64,000 nucleotides of DNA, taken from Crocodylus rhombifer. Taxonomy: Eukaryota; Chordata; Crocodylia; Crocodylidae. Shown here in pieces: positions 47,401-60,272 of the stretch. Position 1 is the first letter of the stretch, and each line of letters opens with the position of its first letter. Location: assembly GCA_038503035.1 (NCBI GenBank), contig JAVSML010000944.1, forward strand, positions 248,001 to 312,000, given 5' to 3'. The notes beneath the pieces were generated by a model that was not told the DNA's origin, did no database searches, and saw only the letters and a program-made list of their open reading frames with translations. Both the position numbers and the translations under genes were made by a program.

Positions 47401-47754
47401 TACTATGCATTTGTTTAACAAACAACGCTGGGAGTTATCCTTACCTTCCTATTTATATGCACAGAGTATGAAGATTTAAAAAAGCAATTTGAAATAGCAA
47501 AATACATTTGTATACTTACATTGGTTCAGCAACAACATTTCAAATTTTCAAATGCAGTGAGAAATAGATGTCAAGCCTCTGAAGCTACATTGATTATAAC
47601 TGGCTGACCAGCCCCAGTCTGGCTAACTTTGATATCAGCTGTGAATTAGAGATGATTAACTACAAATATTTGGTAAGACTTCCATATTTTTAGTATTTGT
47701 AGGATGGGATGTTAAAAGAAAGGAGGAATTTATAGCAGAATCTCCAAAGAGAAA
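44490..47754 (-). other. TTC7A intron, left part
   Basis: Part of the 8308-bp intron between 44489 and 52798. Intron frames such as 45548-45787 (+) and 47187-47471 (+) have no family resemblance. A-runs at 45716-45727. No repeat recognised. Confidence 0.45.
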
Positions 47755-49015
47755 GAGAGGCCTGGACCAAAATACAACCTTTAAAGGAAGGGACAACCAA
47801 CACAGGTTCATTAGAGGCAGATCCTGTCAGACCAGCCTGGTGGCCTTCTATGACCAGGTTACAAAATCCTTGGATGCAGGGGTAGCAGCTGACAGTCTTT
47901 CGGGACTTTAGGAAGGCCTTCAACACTGTCTCTCACCCCGTTCTCATTAAAAAACTGGGGGACTGTGGCTTCGACAGTCAAATGGGTCACTAAATGGCTG
48001 GCGGGCCGCACTCAGGGAGTAGTGGCGGACGGGTCATTTTCGACTTGGACGGATGTGGGCAGTAGAGTCCCCCAGGGCTCGGTCCTTGGGCCTGCACTGT
48101 TCAACATCTTCATCAGCAACTTGGACAAGGGGGTAAATAGCACCCTGTTCAAATTCGCAGATGACACTAAGATGTGGGGGGAAGTGGACACTCTGGAAGG
48201 GAGGAATAGGCTGCAATCAGACCTAGACAGGTTACAGGGGTGGGCAGGTGAGAACAGGATGGGTTTCAACACTGACATGTGCAAGGTGATACACCTGGGG
48301 AGGAAGAACCAGCAGCAGACCTACAGCCTGGGGAACTCCCTTCTCATCAGTACAGAGGCAGAAAAGGATCTTGGAGTCATCATTGATGCCAAAATGACAT
48401 GGGCCAATAGTGCGGGGACGCGGTCAGGAAGGCCAACCGCACCTTGTCATGCACCCACGGATGCACCTCAAGCAGGTCCAAGGAGGTGATCCTCCCCCTC
48501 TATGCGACATTGGTCAGGCCGCAGTTCAAGAGGGATGTGGACAACATGGAGAGGGTCCAGAGGAGGGCCACTCGCATGACTGGGGGCAGCAGAGCAGGCC
48601 CTACGAGGACAGACTAAGGGACCTGAACCTGTTCAGCCTCCCCAAGAGAAGGCTGAGGGGGGATCTAGTAGCCTGTTACAAACTAGTCAGGGGGGATCAG
48701 GAGGCATTGGGGGAGTCCCTGTTCCCCTGAGCACTGCCAGGAGTGACTAGAAATAACGGTCACAAGCTGGCAGAGGGTAGATTCAGGCTAGACATCAGGA
48801 GGCGCTACTTCATGGTCAGGGCGGCTAGGATCAGGAACCAACTTCCAAGAGAAGTGGTGTTGGCTCCTACCCTGGGGGTCTTTAAGAGGAGGCTAGATGA
48901 ACACCTTGCTGGGGTCATTTGACCCCAAGTACTCTTTCCTGCCATGCCATGGCAGGGGGTCGGACTTGATGATCTGCTCAGGTCTCTTCCGACCCTACAA
49001 ACCATGAAACTATGA
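47755..49015 (+). mobile_element. CR1 LINE, RT to 3' end, antisense in the TTC7A intron
   Basis: Frames in order: RT palm region with FRKAFNTVSHP-type residues near 47905; then 47965-48489 (174 aa) with VPQGSVLGPALFNIFISNLD, the intact catalytic box FKFADDTKMWG and DLGVIIDAKM. 48410-48730 and later frames carry the C-terminal blocks ([20 protein letters not shown]). The 3' end is 'ggtctcttccgaccctacaa' 'accatgaaactatgaag'. A deletion removes most of the ALVRPQLEYC block near 48520. The 5' boundary is uncertain. Its orientation is opposite to TTC7A transcription. Confidence 0.9.
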
Positions 49016-49135
49016 AGAAAAGATTGAAATGTTTATCACTTGGGCACATACTGAACTCTTAATGAAAAGGAAGCTAGCAGACTTGCATGGACTGGGACTT
49101 CTATTGTTCCCAAAACTATAGGTCAGGACCTAAAG

Positions 49136-49403
49136 CTGATTCTCAACCAGCATGCTATAGCAATGAGATGCTATTAAGATTGTCATGGGGTACCATGCAA
49201 TGTTAGCACTGCTGTGTGGACAACCATCTACACTTGATTCACAGGGTAAACCCAGAGATTTCAAAAGGAATCCAGTATCAGAAAACATTTTGAGCCTTCT
49301 GAGTCCTTTTTTTTTTTTTTTTAAATATGGAAAATAATCGAGTGAAAGCTTAAAGCTCATATTTTTGAGGGGTACCTGAGTCTAACAAGGTTGAGAACCA
49401 CTG
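49136..49403. mobile_element. non-autonomous hAT element, 268 bp
   Basis: Starts CTGATTCTCAACC and ends GGTTGAGAACCACTG (complement CAGTGGTTCTCAACC). It is flanked by ACCTAAAG (49128-49135) and ACCTAGAA (49404-49411), a diverged 8-bp duplication with two differences. It contains a 16-T run at 49307-49322. No ORF. Confidence 0.65.
49307..49322 (+). repeat. (T)16 homopolymer
   Basis: Uninterrupted T run inside the hAT element. Confidence 0.95.
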
Positions 49404-49499
49404 ACCTAGAAAGACCAAACGGGGTACAACGTAAGCAGTGCTACTCAGAAAGAGCAAGTGAGCGAGTGCAAGAGAGAAGACGACAATGAGTGTCTACAC

Positions 49500-49668
49500 C
49501 AGCAGTTCCCAACCTCGGGTCGCGACCCAAATGAGGGCTGCAGTGGCAATACTGGCAGTGCTACACATAAAGGATGATCCGTGCCACTTGCCAGGAGCTC
49601 CTCTGCCCCAAGCTGCTGCACTCCATTCCCAGCAGTGGGTTGTGGAAAAAAAAGGTTGGGAATCACTG
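49500..49668. mobile_element. non-autonomous hAT element, 169 bp, second in a close pair
   Basis: Starts CAGCAGTTCCCAACCT and ends AGGTTGGGAATCACTG (complement CAGTGATTCCCAACCT). It is flanked by GTCTACAC (49492-49499) and GTCTATAC (49669-49676), an 8-bp duplication with one difference. It lies 80 bp after the target duplication of the previous hAT and belongs to a different family by terminal sequence. Confidence 0.8.
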
Positions 49669-49676
49669 GTCTATAC

Positions 49677-52600
49677 CCAACAGTCTCAACATTTTCTTCA
49701 CACACACACACAACTGAGTTCTGATCTCTTCTTTACCATCACACACAAAATAGGATTTATGAGTCAATCAACCCTCCTTGAAACCATGTGCTTAAAAGGA
49801 ATAACAGGCTGCGAGGGGAATAACTGGTAGATATATTCCAAACCTTTTATTGCTAACTTCCCTCACTGCTGAAGTACATGCACCCTTCAAGCCTGTAGAT
49901 GCTTTCTGAAAATTGCCACTTGAAACATCAGGTCTCTGCTGGCAGCCCACAGATGAAACTGATAAGTGAGAACTAATTCTCAGCTGCTGGCCCCTGGCTG
50001 CCTTTCCACCCCTGTTTTCCTGGGGAGGAAGGTCAAACCAAATCAAAAAGACATCAGTACAAGTTTTAAAATGCCTTGAAAACCTTACGTGTTCTTTTTA
50101 TGGATCTGACATTGATTTACATGGTATTCAGGGCCAAAAAAAGGAATCGGCACCTACAATTAACAAGTGTTCTGACTCCTTCAAGTCATTTCCATGGAAA
50201 CAGGCTGGCAAAAACAAGCTAGACTTTTAAAAGCTGCTTGCTTTTCAAAAATTCACTCTACCTTGTTTTTGCAGATCCCAACCCTATTATCATAGAAATA
50301 GGAAAAGAGACAGAACTAGCACCCTGGACTTGAAACTTGGAAGTCTCATTTGTTAACTTGTTTGGCTGACTTTCAACTGAGCCCTGCAGATGTTAGTAAC
50401 CTCCAAGGCCAACACTGCTCTTCTCCTGCGAGCACTTCAAGACCGGGAAAAAAATAAAACAAGACTCTTCTTATGGATGAGGACATATTTGCATTCACTT
50501 GTATTTACTTGGGTGTTGCAGAAAGTGCTTTAATAGCCCAACCCAAAGCCTACCTGAATTCAAAGCAGAGTCTTCCCATTGATTTCAGTGGTCTTTGAAT
50601 CAATCCATGAAAGGAAGTAGTGCCTTCAAATATACATGTCAAGTGTAACACCACCATTGACACTGATAGTTGAAAATTGACCCTTTTACCTGAGGGATCT
50701 TTTATAACCCAGTCCTTACATTGTATCCTTGCTTAGGTAACAGAGTAAACGTCAGGGTTTTCTGTTTCCTTTCCCCCTTCTCCTGTATTTACCAGACTTA
50801 TTTTAAGCAAGTAGTAGAAAAATGACTGCTAGAAATATTCTATAGAGTCTTTTCAAGGTAGGAAGTTTTTTCAGCATCATTAATTCAGTCTACTTGTGGA
50901 ACTGAAAAAGCAGAACATTGCCATCTATTTCAGGAAGTTTTATGTCCATAATAAGGTGCCTTAGAAAAAGCTGAATAAGTGATCTTGATAATGAAAATAA
51001 GGTTTATTTATAAGAAAAGGTAAGATGTAATAGGCAAATGCATAAAACTGCACTTTCAATATCTTAGTAGCGTGATGCAGCCTGATGAAACCTTGAATTG
51101 TGACATTCAATAGTTAATAAAATCTGTCAAATGCCAAGAGAGAGAAGAGAGAATAAGTTATCTTTCAGTTAATCAGAAAAAGACTATGTTAGATACTTTA
51201 AATAATTAAGGATATTAAAAATGCATTGCCAAATGCTTATCGTTAACTAGACTGGCAAAAGAAGAACAGGATATTTTACAGTGATCTAAAAATAAAGATG
51301 TCTCAGGTATCTCTGATCACTCCAAGCATGCGTTAAAGATTTATTTCTCAGTAGATGGAGAAGAGGAACAGCAGGGCGGTAGGGGCCAAACTGACACAAC
51401 ATAACATGCAGGGTTCACACCTACAGAGGCAAGGGGCAGAATGTCAAGGACAAATCTGCAGGTGCAGCAGGAGACACAAAAGAGAGCAAGGGGGATGGAA
51501 CAGACAGAACAAGTGGAAAAGGAAGACAAAATGCAACATATGAAATCTCACCTCTAAGAAAGACTAGAACCTTAGCAATAGACAGGGAGGATGAATCAAA
51601 GCTTGCTGTTTCAGTAAGGGGGCAGAGGGACAAATGATGACCAGAAAACCTCAGTTTTATTCTTTATGAGGTCAGCCATGAAAAATATATCTATAAAAAT
51701 ATCCCTTTAGTATTTTAACTCCTCAAAGGAGCTAAGAAACCAGCAGATCAGACTGTCAGAGTGTATAGGCATAGAAAATAGAGTAGTTAGATTTTTTTTT
51801 TTTATTAAAGGCCCTAAGAAAACTGTATTGTGAGGTACACAGCAGACTGATGACAAAGTTCAATAAGCTGTTTTAATTATCTATCCTGATGCATTAGTCC
51901 TTACAGAACACTGCTCTTATTATGAAAGGGTTGCAAAAGTGACATTAGTAAGAGTGTGCTCTCTTGGAACAATTAGTTTAACCCAATGAACAAATAGCTC
52001 ACCTAATTAGCTCAGGAAAGTAAGAAGCATCTGTTTCACTCTGTAGTCAAAGACTAGACTAGAGAGAAATCTGCAGTGAACAGAAAGCCTGCCAAGGAAG
52101 GAAAATAAGCTGATGAAATTGCAAATCTAGCTAAAAGGGTTTCTAATAAAGTTCAGCTTTTTTGACAAAGGTCATCTGCTTTTAACAGAAAAGGCAAATC
52201 TTCTTAAACACAGCAAAGCACACTGTTAAAAAAGTCTGATTTTTTTTTAACCTAAAACCTGCAGTAACATCTGAGTGCTAAACAATGCTACCAAGGGCCA
52301 CAGAAATCATAGTGGAAGGTACTCAAGCATGGAATAGGCAACTCCTTAATATATATAACTTGAGAATTTTAAGAGATTAAGAATTTTAAAAGTAATAAAA
52401 GAGACTTTTGGAGCCGACAGACCAGGAACAGGGCCTGGTTAAAAAATAGCAAACACCTCAGGTTTGGCCTTTGCCCTTCCTATGCACAGTTGCTTAGAGC
52501 AGAGAGTGCAGGGGACAGACAGAGATGAATCACTGGATAAATGCTTTTGGAAAGGCTTGACAACCAGGGTCATAGGACTGGGTTAAACGCCAGGCTAGGG

Positions 52601-52797
52601 AGTTCTTGCTTATTTGTTTTTTTGTTAAGGTGGATTTGAGTTAATGCTACTGCCCCTCCCTCCCTCCTTCTCTCCCTGCTTTCAAGAAAAGTCATTACTG
52701 AGTGTGACCAGGATTGGTTTTATTCTGCTGAGTCATTCCACTAGCTGCTAGCCAGGTGGTGGCTGACAGAATTGAAATTACCAGTCATGACACATAC
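49677..52797 (-). other. TTC7A intron, right part; one old MITE
   Basis: AT-rich intron sequence. Contains a palindromic MITE at 50536-50606 and a 12-T run at 51792-51803. Nothing else recognised. Confidence 0.45.
50536..50606. mobile_element. ancient palindromic MITE
   Basis: Reads 'gcccaacccaaagcctacct' ... 'cttcccattgatttcagtgg' 'tctttgaatcaatcc'; both ends carry the inverted 'gatc(c)aaagcc' motif typical of the widespread amniote palindrome. Confidence 0.6.
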
Positions 52798-52870
52798 CTG
52801 TCTGACGAGAGCCAGCTGCATTGAGACGTAAAGGATGATTTGGTGGTCTTCAGGGGCCAGGTGATGTGCT
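52798..52870 (-). CDS. TTC7A: TTC7A internal exon (73 bp)
   Basis: On the minus strand the acceptor is CTTAAAG|AGCACATC and the donor is AGACAG|GTATGTG. One base completes the arginine codon begun in the upstream exon; then come 24 codons beginning AHHLAPEDHQIILYVSMQLA and ending in LVRQ, in phase 0 with the next exon. This is a TPR helix segment. The wording APxDxQxILYVSxQLALVRQ is what I recall as diagnostic of TTC7A; TTC7B differs here. The GAG right after the acceptor would give an alternative AG but breaks the frame, so the start at 52870 is preferred. Introns are 4095 bp upstream and 8308 bp downstream. Confidence 0.88.
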
Positions 52871-55800
52871 CTTTAAGGACAACCAAACAACAAAAAAAAG
52901 GAAAGTGAAAAATCAGATTGTGCTTTTCATTATTTCCTCTACCAGAAAGAAGCTACAAATTATGCATAAATTTTAGAAAGCATATTTCAAGAGGAATTCT
53001 ACAAGTGCAGAGCATACAGGAGCATATGAATGCTCTGCTGGCTGAGCCAAGCTCATGAAACAAGCAAGCAGGAACTGCTATAAAATCTAGATGCTTGGCA
53101 TTTTTATACAGCCAGATGCGAAGCTTCTCTCATTTATTAAAAAAAACATGCTGACAATCTGCAAGAGATGATTTATGGCAGGATGTTTAGATACCTGACT
53201 ATGACAGAGAAGAGGGAAGAGAGTGCAAATCATTTGCTCTCCATTCATGACCCACATACCTTTATAGCATTGTTTTAAGCAATTCATCCTGAATAAAAGC
53301 CTCAGACTAACTACCTTCTATTATTTCACCCAAGGCACAGCAGCAATACCCTAATATTTGAATAAAGGCTCTGATACAGGAAAGGGGTTGCTAATAAATA
53401 AAATGGCAATTTCTACTCTTAGTGCTGTTGTTCTTACTATTTGGATTCCATGAGCAAATAGCAGTCTGAAAATCAGCACCCCTGGCTCCCCAGTACCGGG
53501 CAGAATGCAAAATACATGGCTAGTATCAGCCTGGAAGAGCTTTCAGTCCAACTAGTCAAGACAGATTGAAGTTGGGAGTGAAATCGGACACAGAAAGAGA
53601 GCAAGTGACATGCCCAAAGACACGCACAGGTTAATGGCTGAGCCAAGAACAGAACCAAAATCTCTCAATACCTAGCTCAGTGCATTACTCCCACTAGGCT
53701 CTGCTGCTGCTTCTTTGGCAGTGCATATAATAAATGCCCGTCTACAGAACTACATGGAATAAGAATTTGTACTATCCTGAATAGAAAGCTTCACCTCCAA
53801 CACAGCCCAGTCTACACATTTGCAAGGCTTTACTTTTTGTTTTATTTAGGAATGGGAAGAGACTTGTAAGCAGGCTCTCTCTATAACCACTGCCCCAGCC
53901 CTACAAAAGGCAAGTGTTAGGAAAAATACAATAAATGGGTTTCACCCAATCCTGACCTATGGGTTTCCTTACAGGATTTCTGAAGGGTCTCTCATATAAC
54001 ACTCTAAAATTTATTACCAACTCCATGCTGGCTAACAAACTCACCCTCCTCTCCCAGGTCTCTTTTACCACAATGCCCTTACCACAAGAGGAAAGGCTGA
54101 TCATACTAAATAGATGTTTTCTAACTTTTTTGGGCTTTATTCCAAAGAAGAGGGAAGTCTGCACCTGTGCTACCCTGCCCAGAGGCAAGTGCAGTTGAAG
54201 AGTTTGTGAGGGAGAAATAAAAGACTGACAAGCCTGATGGCTAAGCACTGCCAAACTATTCATTCACTAATAAAAAGATTTAAGAGTTGCTGCAGGAAAC
54301 ACAAACCACACACTATGTCAATGGCAGTTACCACACAACTATAATCTTAGCCTGAGCTAAACTCTATTAAGCTGATGATTATAATGAATTGCTCCAAGAC
54401 GGGCAAGTTTAATTTGGACAGAGTGTGCCCTTTATCTCTGCTGGTTTAGAACTGGCCTATGAACTCTTGGCTAGCATGATCCATACCAGTTCCAGGGATT
54501 AAGAGGTGACACTGGATACATTATACTGCAATGTGTCACAGAGAACTCAATTGATTTATTTATTTATTACACATAAACCTGTTCTATCTAGGTTACTGGA
54601 AGAGAAGGAACTGTTCTTTTTTAAAGTCCTTCTTATAAAGTCTGCAACAGCTCCTCTAACAATAGGCTAAAGGACTAAAAAGAAAGGAAGTCTTTCCCCA
54701 GTGTAGGGGGAACAATGATTAACAATGGTTTGGGAAAGAAAAAGAACTGTTACTTTGTTTCTCATCTTTAAATGGTATTAAAACAACAACAAAAACAAGC
54801 TGGTGAAACAAGGTTTCCAGCCAAGAGATTCGTTTAAGGATGGCCACAGGCTCCTACACTCTGGGTTGTCAGAGTCTGCACGTACTTTGGAACTGAAAAA
54901 CATGCAGACACTAAAGGGCACTATCTGGCCGACTCGCAGCACCCCTTGTCGGCTGTACTATGAACATCTCTACGGATATGGTTGGCTACAGGGTTGACTG
55001 CTTCTTAGCTAGAGTTAAGATACCATGAAAATAAGTCACTGCCAGTGGGAAAGGTCAAAGGATAAAAATAAATACGGTTAAAAAAGCAAAGCAGCACAGC
55101 AATTACATCTAAATAGCACAGTATGGGAGATGCTACATAGGAGTTAAGAACACGTGTTAGTTAAAGTGACAGATCTACTCTGAAAAGTGCCAAAATGCAC
55201 CTTGTTACCCTTCAGAGCAACATGAATAAGGATCTGGAGACAAGTCTGCTGACTTTAGTGATAAAAATAAGTTTTTACTGCCATATACTCCTATTACCAC
55301 TGCAGAGCCAACAGAGCTGAGAACGAGCGTGCTAGATTCTGCTCCTTCTTGTGTGACACCAACAGAATTGTTAACTAAGCTCTAGTTACAGGATCAATCA
55401 GTTACATCTGTGCAGTCTCAGAATACAACAGAGCTGTCTCAGGTGTTATGGAGGACAAAATTTGACCTACAGAATTTTTGTTACTGGTGCCAATATGTGA
55501 GAAGATAAGAAACAAGTCTGAGACAGATCCCACACTGAGCTTAGGTATCTTGACCATCACCTTAACATGGCTAAGATAGCTAGAGTTTGATGCAACTAGT
55601 TAAAGAAAAATACCATCATTTTCCTTACACTTACTGAGATGTGCTGAACTTGGGACCTTGCAAGGTCCTTCTTGTTACCTAAAGTGAAAATCAAAATCTT
55701 CAGAACTCCCACTCACTACCACCCATTCCTCAAGGCACTGAAATCTATAGCCATTTAAGCTTTTGAAATTAAAGTTTGCCAAGGTACCTAAAAGTTCTGC

Positions 55801-56965
55801 TTCTGGGCAGTCCAGAAGAATCTCAGTTTTAATAGTGCTGAGTAGCTCAGCATCTCTGTCACCTAAACCCCATCAGGACTCATAAACTATACTTTCTTCC
55901 ATCTGTTTTGGAGCTCAATATAGCAGACATTTTTGGAGCATGACTAGTGGATTGAACTCCATACAAACTGCTGGAGCAGCTACTTCTTTCAAACCACAGT
56001 GAAAGGAAGCGCAGCAGTATCACCACCATGCTTTTATACCACCTGTTCAAGCAGGGGCTGGAACTCTGGTATCCTCTCTCTCAAGGAAACACCGTAATCA
56101 CTAAGTTATGTTTGCTCCGTGTTCCTCTCTGGCCAAATGAATCTTCAATTCCTTTTATGCAAAAGTGAAACTACGTCGAAGTTGATATTTTTTCCACCTA
56201 CTTCAGAACAGCAAACAGCCTGGTAGTTGGGGAACTGTCCTGGATACACAGAACAGTAGGTTTGAACTCCTCACCCACCCCTCAAAGCTGCATAGGGAAT
56301 TGAACCTAGGTCTCCTCTCTCACCACCATCTACCTCTTCCTTTTGGTAGGAAGGGATGGAAAAAGTCATCCTTGCTCATATTTTTTGCTTAAAAAAAAAA
56401 AGAAGGGACAAGGGCAGCAGTCTTAGGCACCTACATTTAGGAAAGGATTATGGAATTTTAATCTGTGAATCTGGAGCCAAGGGAGGCATACAGAATCAAG
56501 TACCTAAGTATCGAAGAGTAATAGTATTTAAGAAATATCCAGGTCTTCATTGTCTTCTATTGAATGGGCTCCCAATTAAGCATGCTGACTGTTTTGGATC
56601 CTATACTAAGGATTCAGAATGCAATTTTTGCCTAACTCAAAGGTTGCAGATTCCTTTCTGGGAGCCAGATGCTGAAAGTCTCTTGGTGGATCTTGGGCAT
56701 AATCCTCATGTTTGGCTTATTTTTAAGTTGTAAGTAGCTGTAAGCAGCCAAAGGACTCTTCTCAAGGAGTTGGCTTTTGACATTCCCCAAACGATCCACT
56801 ATATTCTTGCAATCAGTGGACTGGTTTAGAAGAATGACTGCCAGCGTCTAAAAGACTTGTTAAACAGTAAGACACTGAAGCACGTTGCAGAGAATGAAAT
56901 CGTTTTTAAAGGGAATTATTTTGGCTTCACATAAAAAGGGACACAAATATCAGTCAGGTTCTCAC
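52871..56965 (-). other. TTC7A intron (4095 bp)
   Basis: Contains a MIR-type SINE (53500-53712). Near 56045-56120 and 56290-56340, words such as 'gggaattgaacctaggtctc' suggest diverged tRNA-derived SINE scraps. Frames such as 56356-56733 (+) show no family resemblance and start at an A-run. Confidence 0.5.
53500..53712 (-). repeat. MIR-type SINE (long amniote form)
   Basis: The complement of the MIR head is seen as 'gcaagtgacatgcccaaaga' then 'gttaatggctgagccaagaa' and 'cagaaccaaaatctctcaat' before 'gtgcattactcccactaggc'. The 53500-53597 part ('gcctggaagagctttcagtc') matches the extension often found in sauropsid copies. It lies in the same orientation as TTC7A. Confidence 0.7.
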
Positions 56966-57023
56966 CTCTCCAAAGTCTGAAGTGCTTTCTTGTGTAATTC
57001 ATCTTGATTGCACTTCAGGGTAG
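56966..57023 (-). CDS. TTC7A: TTC7A internal exon (58 bp)
   Basis: The first TTC7A exon in this window in transcription order. The acceptor is ATCCTGCAG|CTACCC and the donor is TTGGAGAG|GTGAGA. Two bases complete a codon from the unseen upstream exon (expected alanine); then 18 codons read TLKCNQDELHKKALQTLE, leaving AG for the split arginine. This matches the ATLKxxQDELHxKALQTLER stretch I recall from TTC7A, just before the AHxLAP segment of the next exon. It is part of the TPR solenoid that contacts the PI4KA partner proteins. I did not find the preceding exon between here and 64000. Confidence 0.87.
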
Positions 57024-57951
57024 CTGCAGGATAAGACACAAAGTTACTCAACCATTGAACAGAGAATGCTTACAGTACATTCTAAAAAACATAGCACAAA
57101 GCAACAGAAGCATATCAGCACCTGTATACATGGCTGTGAAAAGGCCAATAATGTTTTCAGTCAGACAAGACATAGAAAAAAAGAAATCTTTTTGTTATAA
57201 CTAGGTCTACCTCCCATTACAAATATCTGGAATGCAAGTCTGAAGTGTTCACATTAAATGTGCTGTACATAATGGAGACTTTTTTTAAAACTAGAAACAT
57301 GGGACAGAAACCAAATCCCAACAGACACAGCACTGTGACCAGGTCCTCAGGCAATATGGCATTCCTTCTAAAACTACTGCAGCTCATCAAGCTGCTCTAT
57401 GTTATGATATGTTAAATGTGCTTTATGGCCCCTAGTTGCTGCCCTTCCTTCCTTGCGGTTCCCAAGACTGTATCAGGTGTTAGCTCGGAGCACCTAAGAG
57501 CTGGCTCATTAGGTTCCATCTTCATTCTGTAATGAATTCAAAGCAAGTAAAAATAAAAACAATGAGAATGTTGAGGATCTTTGGAACCCAGTAGGAAACA
57601 AAGCTATAAAGGTGTGTATATGTGCAAGGGCTGGCAAATGGATGAAGTAATCAGGAATTAGAAAGAGGGGCTAGAGGGGTGAAAGACAAATGTAACAATT
57701 GTATCACTAGCACAGGATATCAATATCAGCTGCAACTCCTATGTCTGCATGATTATGGCAAAAGGTAATAAAACCCTTCCAACTTTAACCCTGCTTCTTT
57801 CAGAGTCAAAATTAGTGCAATTTAGCTTGCTTGTATACTGCAAGCTCTTGGAGATCCTATTCACATAACACTCCCAAGCACAAACCCCTTTCCCCCTTCC
57901 AGAGCACCTAAAATGTGTGCTTGTCCACACCCTAAAAGCAATTAATCTCAT
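57024..57951 (-). other. non-coding, presumed TTC7A intron
   Basis: AT-rich; no repeat or exon recognised. Confidence 0.45.
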
Positions 57952-58835
57952 ATTCATAGAAGTAGGGTCGGAAGGAACCTTGTAGATCATGAAGTCTGAC
58001 AACCTGCCCTGGGCAGGAGAGAAAATGACCCCAGCCAGGTAGACGCCAAGCCTCCTCTTAAAGACCCCCAGGTAGGAGCCATCACCACTTCCCTTGGAAG
58101 TTGATTCCAGATCCTAGCCCCCCTGATTGTGAAGTAGTGCCTTCGGATGTCTAGTCTAAACCTACTCTCTAACAACTTGTGGCCGTTATTTCTTGTTACC
58201 CCGGGGGGTGCTCGGGGGAACAAGGTCTCTCCCAAACCCTGCTGGTCCCCCCTAGTGAGTTTATAGATGGCCACCAGTTCCCCCCTCAGCCTTCTCTTAC
58301 GAAGGCTGAACAGGTTAAGGTCCCGTAGCCTCTCTTCGTAGGGTCTGCCCTGCTGTCTCCGGACCATGCAGGTGGCCCTCCTCTGGACCCTCTCAATGCT
58401 GTCCACATCCCTCCTGAAGTGCAGCACCCAGAACTGAACACAGTACTCCAGCTGCAACCTGACCAGTGTCAAATAGAGGGGAAGGATCACCTCCTTGGCC
58501 CTCCTTGATGTGGATGCACAACATGGTACGGTTAGCCCTACTGACCATGACTCACATTGTCAGCCCACGTTCATCTTGGAGTCAATAATGACTCCAAGAT
58601 CTCTTTCTGCCACCGTGCTCTTGAGAAGGGAGTTTCCTAGCTTATAAGTATGCTGCTGGTTCCTACTGCCCAAGAGCAGCACTCTGCACTTGTCAGTATT
58701 GAAACCCATCCTATTTTCATTAGCCCACCCCTGTAACCTGTCCAGGTCCTGCTGTAATCTGTCCTTCCCTACTAGCATGCCCACCTCACCCCAAATCTTG
58801 GTATCGTCAGCAAATTTAAACAGGCTGCTGTTTAA
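57952..58835 (-). mobile_element. CR1 LINE, RT palm to 3' end
   Basis: On the minus strand: FKFADDTKIWG (intact FADD box, about 58830-58795), then 58784-58560 with DRLQQDLDRLQGWANENRMG and AERDLGVIIDSKMNVG. After a frameshift, 58490-57987 (167 aa) has [40 protein letters not shown] and FRLDIRRHYFTIRGARIWNQ. The 3' end is at 57952 ('attcatagaagtagggtcgg' on the plus strand). Same orientation as TTC7A, in its presumed intron. Confidence 0.92.
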
Positions 58836-60272
58836 TCTTTACTGGATACTAAAGAGGATCCACACTGAAGAATTAAGGAGGCTTGCTTTGTTAGAATCTA
58901 AACCACCTGCACAATAGGACAGGGTGTCTGAAAGCACTGTTCTCTATTAAGCTGGCCAAGTCATACTGTTTTCCAGTCCTCAGAATCCTCGTAATAACAG
59001 TGGTTTCTTGGTATAAGAGACACAAACGTGCAAGCTGTTGATCAATAGTGTGAAGCAATAATTATTGTTTAGCAATTACTGAACATCAGTGTATTCATTT
59101 ATCTGGTTCTCCATGACTTCAGATGATAGAAGTGGTAGAAACCAAATGACTGAAGGGTATATGGCAGGGCTGTCCAACTGATGTGCAGCCTGCAAGGGCT
59201 TATATATTGCCACCCCTGGATTCCCACTCAGCCACTGCTCCCCCCACCCACAATTTCTTTGGCTGCACAAGCAGACAGGTCTCTGGATTCGTCCTCTGTT
59301 TGGTTTCCCTATCCCCGCCCCAGGTGGTGGGCTGGGGTGAGGCAGCGCAGCATGGTACAGCCCACAATGCTGGTCCCATAGCACAAAAGGTGAGAGGCAA
59401 TGGTGGAGCCTATAGGCAGAAATCTTAGGGTAAGGCAGGGCAGTGCAAAGTATCCTAACAGGCATAATCCAGAGGTATGATGTAAAAAAAAAAGACAAAA
59501 AGGATTTTTGCTCATCTGAAAATTTCAGATAACCAGTTTCTTCTGAGTTTCTAAGTTCAAATGTGCCATTCTCTAAAGCGCTGTCCAGTGCAGTGAAAAA
59601 GCAGAACATGGATGAGTTTGATAATACCATGACGGAAGCATTTTCTAAGCTAACATGGTTATCAAAATAGGGCTGAGAGGATTGTTAAAGCTCTTCTCCA
59701 AGACCCTCCAACAACTCTTCAGCACTCTGCTTTCCTGCTAGTCTTCAGATGCAAAAAAAACTGCAAAGTGATTATGCCACAAGACATTATGGCAAAGATT
59801 TGATAAGAAAATTGTTTCGTTATTTTGCTAACAACATAAGCTTGAAAGCATCACAAAATGAGCTGTTTAAATAAATGCCTGGAATACTTCACCCTTCATG
59901 TTTTCCTCAAGAAGACTAAAAATTCAGGTGTACTATCAGTTACTGCAAGTGAAGAAACAAGAGAAAAATTAAAAGGAAAAACAAAAAGGATTAATGTTGA
60001 CATCAGTTTAAAATGGCTTATAAGGCTTTAAAATGGATTTAGTAATGGCTACAAGCATTTAGTAATGGCTACAGCAACCAGGAGAAAAATGTGATCTCAT
60101 ACCTCACTTATGACAGAATCACAGAATGTTGCTAGATATGTTATCCATAATTTGGAGACAGAAAAAGCATGTGCTATGTGCTCAGGCAATGAAAATAAAA
60201 TAAAGAAGTTTAGAAAATGTATTGGGTGCAATCCTCCCTGCACTTGAATTATACTTGAATAGTTCAGCCTAC
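58836..60272. other. non-coding; possible hAT left end at 59168
   Basis: 'cagggctgtccaactgatgt' at 59168 resembles a hAT left end, followed by a GC-rich segment to about 59430. No matching right end was found, so no element is called. The frames here (59076-59630 minus, and others) overlap on both strands and look compositional. Confidence 0.35.

Noticed and set aside
59168..59430. Full hAT element starting CAGGGCTGTCCAAC
   Set aside because: Only a left-end-like sequence was found; no right end or 8-bp duplication.
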